A DNA stretch of 64,000 nt from positions 1,550,001 to 1,614,000 of the forward strand of contig OZ176060.1 in NCBI GenBank assembly GCA_964247055.1, written 5' to 3'. The notes beneath the pieces are model-generated. The model was not told where the DNA came from. It did no database searches and worked only from the letters and a program-made list of their open reading frames with translations. The position numbers and the translations under genes were made by a program. Below are positions 35,515-46,800 of the stretch, piece after piece. Source of the DNA: Paragordius varius (taxonomy: Eukaryota > Nematomorpha). Numbering within the stretch: position 1 is the first letter of the stretch; each line of letters starts with the position of its first letter.

Positions 35515-35785
35515 TTTTTATATCAAAAATTTCGTTGGGCCGGATTTGAAACATACATGGGCATTAATATTTTAATAAATTTCAAACATAATGCAAAACG
35601 CACATAATATATAATTTGTTTTTAGTTCTTTGGCAGTTGGATAGATTTAATATGCAGATTTTTTATAAAATCATAATTTACTAAGATTTAGCATATTTTT
35701 ATTTTCCAAATTTTTCGCAAGGTATTATCTCGCTCGGTCGCATACGGCCTGCAGGTCACGTTTTGGACACCCCCGTCTTAATTAC
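35515..35785 (-). repeat. hAT-like subterminal fragment
   Basis: TCGTTGGGCCGGATTTGAAA at the left and CGCATACGGCCTGCAGGTCA then TTTTGGACACCCCCG at the right resemble the ends of non-autonomous hAT elements. No target duplication or ORF was found. Confidence 0.4.
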
Positions 35786-36299
35786 TGATTGTAATTCCTC
35801 ATTTAAGCGCTAAAAGAAGTAATGATTAAATAATCAAAGCATAAGAGGTATAGCATTATCAAGTATTGTAACAAGTTTTTTGTTGATTCCAAGGTTTTTT
35901 CAGATTCTGAGACAAAAAGCGAGATTTTTTTATCATAAAATAATATTTTTTAAAAAAAGCATATTTATCGAATACAGTATGAGTAAGTATACATTAGTTT
36001 TTCATTAATTATTGCCAAATAGCATAGCAGCAAAGAGAATTATTATTGGCTAATAATAATAAAAAAAGAAAAAAATAACTATATGCCAATAATACCGCCC
36101 CTTGCTGTATATGCTATTTAGCAATAATTAATGAATTACTAGCATACTTACTAATATTGTATTTCTGGTTTTAGCAATAGACGTTATCCCTTAACGCATT
36201 ATTTATTATTGTATATTATTATGAGGGAAAACCTTTAAGGCATAATATAAAAACATTCATTAACACAGTGCCCATAGAACAATATTGATAGATAAATGT
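35786..36299. other. AT-rich DNA, small palindromic segment
   Basis: GAGTAAGTATACATTAGTTT (35979) and the inverted ACTAGCATACTTACTAATAT (36136) flank a partly self-complementary stretch with TTATTGCCAAATAGCATA against TATGCTATTTAGCAATAA. It looks like a small inverted-repeat element of about 190 bp. Confidence 0.5.
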
Positions 36300-37130
36300 A
36301 TCAAGATTATCGTTATGCTTTTTGTTTTGGCCCTTACGAGTAATATATGAAAAATGCTTACGCTGTTGTGGCAGTAAATGGCAAAATATGCGCATATTTG
36401 TTATATGATATCTATTTGGTGAAAGGTTAAATACTTCAAAGACATAGTAAGATTTTATGAATATATAGAAAGCAAAACATAATTTTTAATTTTAGAGGCT
36501 CCTAAAGTCCCAAATTTTTCGCCAGACTATAAATGCAAAAATACCGAGGTTAGGTCAAAAATTCAAAATATGTTTTGACATCAAAAATTTTTTTTGCGAA
36601 AAAATTAGATATATTGCCTAAAAATTTTATGCCAAAATTTTGATGAAGCAAGTTTTATGGGATTTGTTTTAAGTTATTAGAAAATACTTTTTATGTCTAT
36701 CACATAAGAGACTAAATTCAAAGAATCGTTTTTAAACTTGGGTCAAGTTATGCAAAAAACACAATTTGTAACATAAATTTTAATACAAATGAATATTTAA
36801 TCAAAATTATGAGTTCATATTAATAATTTATATTAGTTTGAAAATGCATAATTTATTTTTAGGATTTAAATCGTAAAATCGTTCGAGGGTAAATTTGAAT
36901 GGTAAACGGTTTATTATTAAATTTATAGCGAAATTTTAGCATTTATTTATTAGTTTAAAGTGAACTAGTCCGTTTTAAAAGAGCAAAAAAATCTGGACTT
37001 CGGAGATCTACCACTAAATATTAAAATATTGTATTGCTTTTTAAATGTATTATATAATTTGATTTTTTGGAGTGAAGTCTTTAGTTTTAAAAAAAATTAT
37101 TTAACATGTGAAAAAAGTATATCATTTTTC
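36300..37130. repeat. AT-rich high-copy family copy
   Basis: It matches 28200-28990 in order (ATGTATCAAGATTATCGT; CCTTACGAGTAATATATG; AAAGTCCCAAATTTTTCGCC). An end like that of the TATACC elements (CGTTCGAGGGTAAATTTGAA near 36882) is embedded. Confidence 0.5.
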
Positions 37131-37139
37131 TGGAGCTTT

Positions 37140-38186
37140 AACCACAAAAGTAGAGGAAGATGATGCTTTTACGTTTGTCCCACCTGACTATACATCCCAT
37201 GAAGATACCCCCCACAATATATATCGAGAAAAGTAGATGCTACACCATTCGCTCTATAGTTTTGTTGATATCAAGAAGGCATTCGATCTGATAGACAGGG
37301 ATCATATTGTCAGCTTTCTCGACACCTTAAATATGGATGAAAATTTCAAAAATTTTATGGTACACCTTATCACTCGGACATGGTGTCGAGTCAGCCTCGA
37401 GAACGCTAGGTCGGACACCCCACAAGAGGTCTTATACAGGGATGCCCGCTCCCCTAAACTGTTAACTTAACAATCATGAAAATCATTTATAACCTTTATG
37501 CTCTATTCAATAATAAATTCTTCCACATCCTATGTTATGCGGAACACCTATGCATCATTACGGACTCAGAGGATCTGCTGCAATCAGCGCTTAACAACCT
37601 ACAGCACGAGCTACATAAGATAAATTTATCAATAAACTTCTCCAAAATCAAACCAATGGTGACGGGAGAATGCAACAGGCCGTCACTATCCCTAGACTAT
37701 GGCAACATTGAGGTTAGCAAATTTCGCTACTTGGGTATTGAGATAGTCAATCAGGGCTGGTGGAATGTTGCCCATTAGATTAAGCATGGCGAACCTGATC
37801 TTTAACGGACTTGGCGGATTGCGGCAAATGAAAAAGGTAGGTCTCAAACTGAAACTGAAAATCTTCAAATGCTTTTATTCCCGCAGAACATATAACTTTT
37901 CAATATGGCGCACCTTCCATAAACGCCCTAAAAAACAGGTTTTTATAAATAAAGGCCTACGTTGCATCAGTCGAAAAATTCTCAACTACCACCTGCTACC
38001 TATACAAAAAAACAACATGCTTCCCATACGTTTTCCTCCAGCTGGTCTGAACATAGCTCATCAAATTCGGTATAATTCTATGAGCCCCTTGCGAGACTCA
38101 TTGAAATGGAAGTTGGACACTGGAAAACAAACGATCATGGTATTGAAGAATTGCGCTATTCATGAACCGCGTGAGATTATTCATAA
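37140..38186 (+). mobile_element. LINE relic, RT to C-terminal region (5' part of interrupted copy)
   Basis: The best-preserved LINE in the window, in three + frames. SFVDIKKAFDLIDRDHIVS (37255-37320) is RT motif A with D-x-x-K-A-F-D. ILCYAEHLCIITDSED (about 37527-37575) stands for the Y-x-D-D motif C, with the first catalytic Asp changed to Glu and the second to His. SKFRYLGIEIVNQG (about 37720) is the usual F-x-Y-L-G-x-x-I block. A third frame (37765-38241) carries the thumb (LKLKLKIFKCFYS..., INKGLRCISRKIL). The changed catalytic residues and frame changes make it dead. The MITE at 38187 interrupts it. Confidence 0.85.
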
Positions 38187-39300
38187 CACTGGACAACAAA
38201 TTTTTCTGCCACTCGAGTTTTTTGAATTTTCTGATATTTAGTATCATTTTAACAGTAAATCCGAAATAAAAATTATAACTCGTTGGAAGAATTTTGTATA
38301 ATTTGATTTATTTGATTATGCGCCCTCTTTATCAAAATTTTACTAAAAAATATTTTTCTTTGAAAATATTCAAGTAATGCCCATTTGTAATATATCATTC
38401 GAAAGAGTAATAAAAACTCTATAAAATGCATACTAATATGTATTACATCGACAGTTAATATATGACACAAAGAGCGACAAACGCGCGAAACGAGAGCATT
38501 TTTTTTAATTATTATATTTTTAAAACTACTGGATGAAAATATCTCGAACTTTGTTTAGATGGTGATGAATATCCAAAAAAGATAACACAAGAAAGTTTTT
38601 TTGATTAAACCATTTTTTTATTGCTATTATGTCACTCAAAACAACCATTCTTAAGTTTTTTGTTTTTTAAAAATTACCATCTCATCAATATTAATTTTTT
38701 TTCTTTATAAGGCCGATAATTTCGAAATTTTAAAGATAAAAACAAAGTTTAAGGTATTTTTGATCTTTTATAGCCATTATGTAATAAATTTACAGTTATA
38801 ACTATGCATTTTAGTATCCACTAGGTAAAATATTTATGATAATAATAATTTTTATTAAAAAAGCAAACCAAAAGCTTTTTCAAACATTTTTTTTTAATTA
38901 AGTACTAATATAACCCTAATAACTATATTAAAATAATTATGATTTTCAAATTAGTTTGTTTGTGAAAATTCGTGACTTATTAAGGATTGAAAATTACCAT
39001 TTAAATCCAAATAACTTTTACATCCGATTGATTTAAATGACTTACTACCATTTAAAAGATGCAGTATTTTGCGCTCTTTCGAATGATATAAAATAAATGG
39101 CTTCATATCTAAAACTTTTAATTTTCGAAATTTCGAGTTTAATGTTAAATCGGGGCCAAAAATTATCGATAAACTCTAATATAAAAAAATTCTTGAATGC
39201 TAGACCAATTCTCTTTTCAGATATACTAATTCTGTACTTTAATGAAATAAATTTTGAATTTAGAATGGCTGTTAAAAAAGTTAAAATTTGTTGTCTAGTG
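38187..39300 (+). repeat. CACTG-ended MITE, 1114 bp, 3-bp target duplication TAA
   Basis: The start CACTGGACAACAAATTTTTC and the inverted end CACTAGACAACAAATTTTAA form terminal repeats of about 18 bp. TAA flanks both sides (38184-38186, 39301-39303). Two further copies lie at 57728-60311 (TSD TTA) and 424-1942. CACT ends and 3-bp duplications suggest the CACTA/CMC superfamily; a TWA target would also suit PIF/Harbinger. The 68-aa ORF at 39097-39303 is present in both good copies and begins MASYLKLLIFEISSLMLN, but it reads across the element end and is not called a gene. Confidence 0.85.
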
Positions 39301-39495
39301 TAATAGATTCGTGGATGGACCTGAAACTATGTGAGAGGGAAAATAAAGAAGGAACTTATCGAAGAAGAAATCGTGTTATATAAAGACAAAAGAGAACGAA
39401 AGCGCCGGCGCCTGGAGCGAGCTAGAGCGCGAAAACGGGAGGCTAGAAGAAGTGCAGCCAACAGGAATTCCCGACAATTACCCATAGCACACTGA
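39301..39495 (+). mobile_element. LINE relic, 3' part beyond the MITE, with basic tail
   Basis: Reading from the LINE side across the duplicated TAA restores a continuous frame (IIHN then RFVDGPETM), so the MITE landed in an existing LINE. A neighbouring frame then gives KKELIEEEIVLYKDKRER, followed by an Arg/Ala-rich basic stretch ending at about 39494, typical of a nucleic-acid-binding C-terminal tail. Confidence 0.7.
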
Positions 39496-40330
39496 CCCTA
39501 AGGATAGGCCTACAAGCAGTGACACACCTACAACCTAATGATAATATCTGGATGACCAAACACTAAAGACATTATCTACCCCTTGAACAACTATGCTATC
39601 ATTACAGGTAGTAATGGGCACATATGTTTAACATATAGAATATAGGACTTACTCTTATTATTTTGCATAAGGCTAGTTGATTTTAAATTATAAATAGGGT
39701 TTGAATTGGGCTAGGAAGATACCAGCCGAAGATAGATAAGCAACCTAAACATTCATTCTTTATCACATATGTAAACTTTTTTCATTACCAAAAAGGCAAA
39801 CACCACTACTTACAGGTCCAATTGAAACCGGAATAAAGATATTGGGATGTGTAGTACCGGCTGACGCAACAATGGCGAAATACCATCCAGGCTAGATACA
39901 ATGACAATGATGGATAGTGGCTTTGCGCACTAGCTGAAGCTAACGTGGCTGATTGAGAAGATTGATACACTATCTGGGGACTGTAGCGCAGAATCAATAG
40001 CTTTCAATAGGACATGTCTGTCTGATCTTGGATGTCCCGAGAGGAATGACGCTAACTGCACTATACAATCTTCTGCAAGGGTCACCTACCGGGCTCTACC
40101 GCAACATCATTGTTTGCCTTTGCCATTCAGGCATAATTATAGGAGCGCTTAGGGTGTCGCGTTAGGTAGGCAGAATTGGCTTCGCAGCGATTGAATAACT
40201 GTAGCAGTTTGGATGTAGCCTTAACAGAGAAGATTTATTTTTCCTTTATTATATTATTAAATTACCCTTTGCTTTATGAACTTTAATTTATTTATAATTG
40301 TCATTTACTGATTTATTTTGAGCAGGCCTT
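39496..40330 (+). other. Probable LINE 3' region, anonymous
   Basis: The composition is less AT-rich than the surroundings and continuous with the LINE. A block near 40115-40150 (GCATAATTATAGGAGCGCTT) is shared with 18743. No ORF is recognised. Confidence 0.4.
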
Positions 40331-41700
40331 AAGCTATATTTAGTGTTGATCTTGTGAGACGGTTTACAGTGTCAGTAACCCACCCGGTCCGCCATAATTA
40401 TATTACATGTTACCATTAATTTATGAGAGGAAGGGTCGTCTTGTGCGGACAGTGGCGGTAAGGAGCAAGCCTGTCACACCCTTTTTTAATTACCTGGATA
40501 CCACTACTTGCATATATCTATAACGTATCACTATATCCTTAGATGTGATCCCACCCTTAACGCTACTAGACGGCTGTGACTGAATCACCATTTGGTGTAT
40601 GGAAGGACAGAAAGGGACATCTTTTGTGGACAGTGGCGACATGGGTTTGCCACACCCTTTTCTCGATACATCGTGACACATCCTTCACTGAAATGCTTTC
40701 ATGTTTATTTTAAAGACAATTAAACAAGAATGTAGCTTCTCATTGCAGTTCCAATTTCTATTCCCATGGATTTTGAAAAAGATTTCAAGATGAAATTGGA
40801 GTTAGTAGTTTTTAATATTAATTATGCAATCTTTGGATTTAGGTATAATTTACTTTTAAATCAATGGAATGGTCGATAAATATAATTTATACCCATTTTA
40901 TTTAAACTTATCAACAGTAGCCACATATACTTTGGTTTATATTTTATATTTGTATTGCCCACATGCATGCCACGGGCAATATGCGCTAATGTAAACTCAA
41001 GACATGGTAGACTCCAATCTGGCGAGACTGCTAATTGTGAGACCATGACATTGGAGCCGCTGATAATTGAGCCTGACTGATTACCAATCCTCGACATTTT
41101 ATTTGATCCGGATATATGCTCTGACAAATAAAAAGGGGTTATTGCAGAGTCGGTGGTTTATTTTAATATTTATTCCCATATCTTCTGGATATCACTTTTT
41201 GGAAATGAGTTATTATTTGATAATAAATATTTCCTTGAGTGGGTAACAATATAACAAAAATTTATTTGTGATTTTTTTTTCTTTCTTTTAATTAACGGGT
41301 TTTTTTGCGATTTATTTTATATAAGTAATATCATTCATGGTTATTCGTTTTCAATTTAAACTGTGTAGTATAAATAAAATTTTTTAACTGTATCTCCTGA
41401 TAATGCCTATAAATTTTGATTAAATATGTTTTTACGTTATTTTACGACGATTTCGACATTATAAATATTTTGGTAACCGCATAAATTACTATAGTTAATA
41501 GTGTGGATAGCTTTCTATATGTATGTCACCACCTCTAATTGTACCTCTGCAAACTCATCCCATGGAAGATTCTGATGAAACGACTTGCCAATCATTGTGG
41601 GACAATGAACATTCTGGGAGGCAATGTTGGAGCCATTGATACTTGAGCAAGGCTGGTTACCAATCTCCCACATCTCTTTTGGTCGAAGTTGAGACATAGC
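40330..41700 (-). repeat. Repeated coding-like segments of unknown nature
   Basis: Two tandem segments share GTGTGGCAAACC/GACAGG-like blocks (40440-40480 and 40610-40660, each with GACAGTGGCG and CACACCCTTTT on the + strand). On the minus strand, 41520-41697 and 40990-41127 share a translated word IGNQ-x-x-S-x-I-x-GSN. Both start after plausible splice acceptors (TCTTTCTCTAAG and TTATTTGTCAG). It may be duplicated exon debris or a transposon part. I do not recognise the protein and no full ORF exists. Confidence 0.35.
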
Positions 41701-42001
41701 TTAGAGAAAGAACATCGCCACTTATCCGGGGTTAGCGTTCCAGTTAAAGGTACTGCTAAAACATGGTCGCACGAAGGGATAACGTTGTTGTAATGTCTAA
41801 TATCTCCAAAATTGGTCTACCTTAAAGGCCACTTTCATTTAGAAGCAAATGGACCCCTTCTACACCAAAGATAAAAGCTTAAAATTAACTATATATTTGA
41901 CTCGATCTACACCTTTGACATTAAAGGATTACAACCCTGTTTGTACGATTATTTAAAGTCAAATGCTTTTACTTACTTAACACGGCGAAACTAACATTTC
42001 C

Positions 42002-42004
<3 letters not shown>
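41701..42004. other. Anonymous DNA
   Basis: No gene, repeat end or RNA recognised. Confidence 0.4.

Positions 42005-42005
<1 letters not shown>

Positions 42006-42043
<38 letters not shown>
42006..42043. repeat. (TA)n microsatellite
   Basis: Nearly 40 bases of TA repeats. Confidence 0.9.
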
Positions 42044-42045
<2 letters not shown>

Positions 42046-42950
42046 CTTGTTAACTATACTAACTTACAATATTACTTGTTAATATATATTTCCCTAAATT
42101 TTGGATTTAGTGTAATATGATAAGGTTATAAATTAGCTTCTCAAATATTCAATATTTAAGGATGGCAAATGAAAATTATGTAGTATATTTGAGTAGGAGT
42201 TTCATAAAATATCAAAAAAGAATATGGATAAAGACATACCATTTTTCAGTCAAAAACAGCAATTTATCAAACAAAAGCATAATTTTTAAAAAACATTTTT
42301 TCAAGAGGCAACCTTAATAAAAGACAATTGGCATTTGGTTAAAAAAATGATTTAAATTTAAAACCGTATATCCTCGGATTACTATTAAAGAATTTATAGA
42401 AATTAATTGTTTTTCTCATAAAATGACATTCTCGCGGGTATGTGCCACTTTACATCCTTCCAAATTGAATCATTAACTAAAAGCTAATGAATATTTTCAA
42501 ACACCAAATATCTTAAATATCTTTTACGATTTTTGAAAATATCGATCTGGATCAAACTACCCTTCAAGGTAAAATTTTAATTATATAATAAGTGACACAA
42601 TAATTATACAAATAATGATCGATATTTAAATTAAATGAATTAAAACTTTTATTTATTATATCCATAATCATTTAATACATATATTTATGTGTATATTTAG
42701 CCGTATTTTGTTGAAAACCATTAATTAATTTATATATAGATAAAGATATATATATATATATGTATTATATATACGTTCAATATTTACATAAATCCAACAA
42801 GTCAAAAACAATATATACATATATATAATGCTCTAAATATAAGAAAATTGGATATATTTATAGAATGGTTTATAGACAAATCTATATGAATTTAATTCTT
42901 TTATTAAATTCCTTTCGATACCTATTTTCCATGTATTTTACAAATATGAG
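42044..42950. other. Intergenic DNA after the surface-protein gene
   Basis: This includes the presumed 3' UTR of the minus-strand gene that stops at 42953. It is AT-rich, with short TA runs (42750-42765), and no other gene was seen. Confidence 0.45.
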
Positions 42951-43876
42951 TTATTTTTTCATTAATACTATTGTTGTAGTCCACAGGTTTAGGTGATAAA
43001 TCTTGAGATCTCTCTCTTTCTCTTGAATCCAATCTAAGGGTTGACTTTCAAGACTGTTGTTGGATGAACGCCTTGTTTGAAACATTATATGGGAAGCGGA
43101 AAGCGGCTTTCCCAATCCAATTGTTTTGTATGTTCCATCACTCATATTATTGCTATTAATTGGGGTTTCGCTCATTATGGGGCTTGACTCTATAATTGAA
43201 GCTTTTTGCCTATCTAATTTATTTACATTTGTTTTACGAAAATGATAGATAATAACAATAAAAACTGTGGTTGTGCAGATCGATGCAAAAACAATGATTC
43301 CAATCAACATCCAAAGCATTGGTGTTGTCTTAAACACATTTCCAAGAGTATTTAAAGACCCGGATTTTGTGCTAAATAAAGTTTCAGACAAAGCTTGGGC
43401 CTTGATTTTGGCTTGTTTATTGGAATTTTTTGAGTTAATTTCAAGATCACGATTTTTTATAGAACGTCGGTTTCTCGTCAATCTCAGTTCCCCGGATTTT
43501 ATATAATCAATACGGGTAAGTGGAGGTGTATTCGAAGCAAAAAAATCGCCACTCGCAATCATATCTTCGGTGCAAGCAGATTGGTTTAATTCCGTGAAGA
43601 TGTTGTTACCTTCCATTTCTCTATACTGAAGAACATGGCTGGAGCAGTCGAATATTTGTGGTAAATTAATTACGTCTTCCAAGGTTACTAGTGTGTGTTG
43701 AGTTACGTCATTTGATTTAACATTGAGACGCAGTAGATCTCGCCTTAACATGTTGGAATCTTTTAACATAGCTTTAACATCCATACCACTACAAATAAAA
43801 TTAGGTTCAATTTTATCGCCTTGTTTGGTCATAGCACATCGACAAGGTTTGCGATCCTTGAATATGGTACAAAATC
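42951..43876 (-). CDS. Surface protein last exon: module 5, furin-like site, TM helix, cytoplasmic tail
   Basis: 926 nt, phase 1 in (after ATTATTTTTAG), ending at a stop at 42951-42953. It completes module 5 (GFCTIFKDRKPCRCAMTK, IEPNFICSGMDVKAMLK) and a partial sixth repeat (FDCSSHVLQYREMEGNNIF). A juxtamembrane stretch holds LTRNRRSIK (R-x-R-R, codons at 43464-43475), a likely furin-type cut, then a Lys/Ser-rich linker. One hydrophobic helix, WMLIGIIVFASICTTTVFIV (about 43245-43316), is followed by HFRK, the positive stop-transfer. The ~98-residue tail is Ser/Asn-rich with YKTI (Y-x-x-phi type sorting or phosphorylation motif) and an RRSS possible kinase site. The topology is type I. Confidence 0.93.
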
Positions 43877-46800
43877 CTAAAAATAATTATTTTTTATATA
43901 TATATATATATATATATTTATGGCCACAAAACACCTTCTGTAAAAATTAATTTTTCAATTAAATGAGAATAGATTATACAGCAAATGTGATTAATAATAG
44001 TGTTTATATATATACTTCAATCCTATTATTAATTGTAATAGCGGAATATTTGTGCTATCGGTCATTAACTCATATGCGTTAATATATTATTGTTATAAAT
44101 GATTTTACAATATTTCTCTTCCATAATTTAAATTAAACAAACTAATAAAATTTAGCTCAGATATGCTAAATTAAAAATATCTATTTTGTTGTATAAAACA
44201 ATTTATAAAATATCATTCATAAGAATATTCTTTATTTGAATTTGTATTATTTAGGTTAATTAATCCAAGAAAAACTTCGTTTCCCTTTTTCTGGTTGTAG
44301 AGACATAGTAAAATTAGCGATGACCAAAAACTTTGGGTGAAATTAAAATGCTTGCAATCGTCAGCTACTATCAAAGGGTTTTAATTTATAAAACTGTTTA
44401 TGCTAAGTCAGGTAAAGGGCTTTTTTTACATACTTCATGTTATAAAGAGAATGATTAATAACATATTTATTGGTAGGTGACAACGCATATTTTATTTCAT
44501 ATAAATATAATAAACCATTTAAAACTTAATTTTTTTATAATAAAAAAAACATACCATTTGTGTTAGTGGGACATGACTGAAGTCCTAAAGGTAACACAAA
44601 TTCAAGCGTAATGTTATTTTTTTTAATTGGTTTGAATGTTTGTAGCGACGAGCAATCTCCTATCTCGACATCCTTTGTGGTTGAATTCACTATAGTCCAT
44701 TGAGTATAATTTATTTCATGGAAATCAGTTGATATTTGAACCTTATGCAATTCAGTTTGAGCAACATTATATGTATCCATGACGGATGTTAAGTTTGAAC
44801 CTTGACATTCAAAATGAATACCCTTGCCTTGATGTTTTAGTTTGGTAATATCACATTTACAAGGACTATGTTTAGCATACATATCGCATAATGATTTATA
44901 TGTGCGCTTGCACGCATTAACTCCAACAGGAACTTTAACAACCAGTTCTCCCCCTTTGACAAATTCGGTGAAACTACTTGTATTTTGACAATACCCTAGC
45001 GGTTCTATCAGATGGTCCATTTGCTTCATTAATGTAAATAATTAAAATAAGTGTTAAAATAAAGCAAAAGACAAATAGCATCTAAAGACCCATGACGCTT
45101 TATGCGTATCAGACATATTTTTTATGTATATTATTCGTAATTATATCTGAATGAATTTTTTTTCGCTTATATTAATATTAAAGGAAAATTATTATATAAA
45201 AATGTTCCAGATAAAATAAAGTATATGTGATCATTATATACCATTTACTTTACTATCATAGGTTCAAAAATTTATATAAAATTCAAGCCAAGATGGGAAA
45301 ATCTTTTCAAATAAATAATTTGCATAGCCTCAAATTTAAATACAAATTGATCAACTTAAACAATTAACATACGGATATTATTAATTCAATGCGTATTTTT
45401 TTTATTTTTACTGGGGTTTTACAGGTCATAGATAATAACCGCGACTAGAACCATAAACGAAACGTTTTAAACACATGTCTATACGATATATGAAATTCCC
45501 GAATTCCCATATCGTTTTAAACTCGGTCTTAAAAATTTCAAATTTAATCTAAACATAAATTATATTTATGTAGTTTATTATAAAAAATATTTATTTTTGG
45601 CATTGTTTATTATTTCTAATATACGAATTTTGTTGAATTATTCATTTTGAGTCTGTTAAATTAAATTAGTCAAATACATTTTTATATCGCATTATCAAGA
45701 TTATATATTTAACGAGATATTGCTAAAACACCCTTCAAGGCAAACTATTCATAAAAAAATTAAGACACTTTATTTTATGATAATTAGCCATTAAAAATAA
45801 ACAAAAAAACAAATGACTACAAAATGGTATTATAAACAATTATTATCATCTAATAATTTATGAAACAAATAGTTTATACGGCCACCTATAATGTAGAAAT
45901 GATTTTCATTGGTGTCATTAACAAATTTATACTTCCAAGCCAGCAAAAATAGCAACCAAACTTAGTCATGATCCTAATTAACGAAATCTATCAATCAATA
46001 AAATAAGCGATTCTGGCTACAACGATAGAAAAATTGCAAAGATTTTAATTATGGATATATACCATAAAAAAGACCACTCCTCTCTCTTTATCAATTATTT
46101 ATTTGTTTTATTGTTGAAAAAGGGTTTTAGTCAGCTTAACTCTGACAACTTTTATATTTTATTATATTATAGGATATACGGGAAATTCTAGTGTGGATTC
46201 AACAGACTCAAATTTTACGTCCCAATTCAAGATGGTTCTGAAATCGTTTTGAAGTTTATTATAGGCCTCAAGCATTTGTTTGGAATCAGTTCCATAACAT
46301 TGAATATCAACCATATTTTGTTGATGAGAATTTTTCATTACACATCTATTAGATATATGATAAAATTACATTACATATTAATTAAATCCACCAGCAATTT
46401 TAAAATGATTAGTGTAATAACATTCTAAATGTGAAAATTTCCTATACTTTAGGTTTTTTATTTTAAATAATCCACCTTACACTATCTTTATTATTATTTA
46501 TTGATAGTAGCGTATGGTGTAAAGTTGACTTTTTGATTAGATATGGTACGATTCGACCGGTAATGAATGCGATTGATGTTCACAATAATGCCCGATTAAA
46601 AACGTAAATAGCCAATTTTTTATCATTGTTATTGGTAAAAATGATTTAAATATTTTATTAGAAAAATTCAAAATTTTTGTTAATTATAAATATTTTACGC
46701 GAGACTGATCAAACCCAACCCGGTATGAGATGTATTATGGTCGGCTTTATGAGTAAAAAGTACGGCAAAACGCAGTTTTGCATCAATATGTATTTGTTGA

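Noticed and set aside
39097-39303. 68-aa ORF MASYLKLL..., also at 60112-60309
   Set aside because: Conserved only because both lie in recent copies of the same MITE. It runs across the element's end and has no protein motif.
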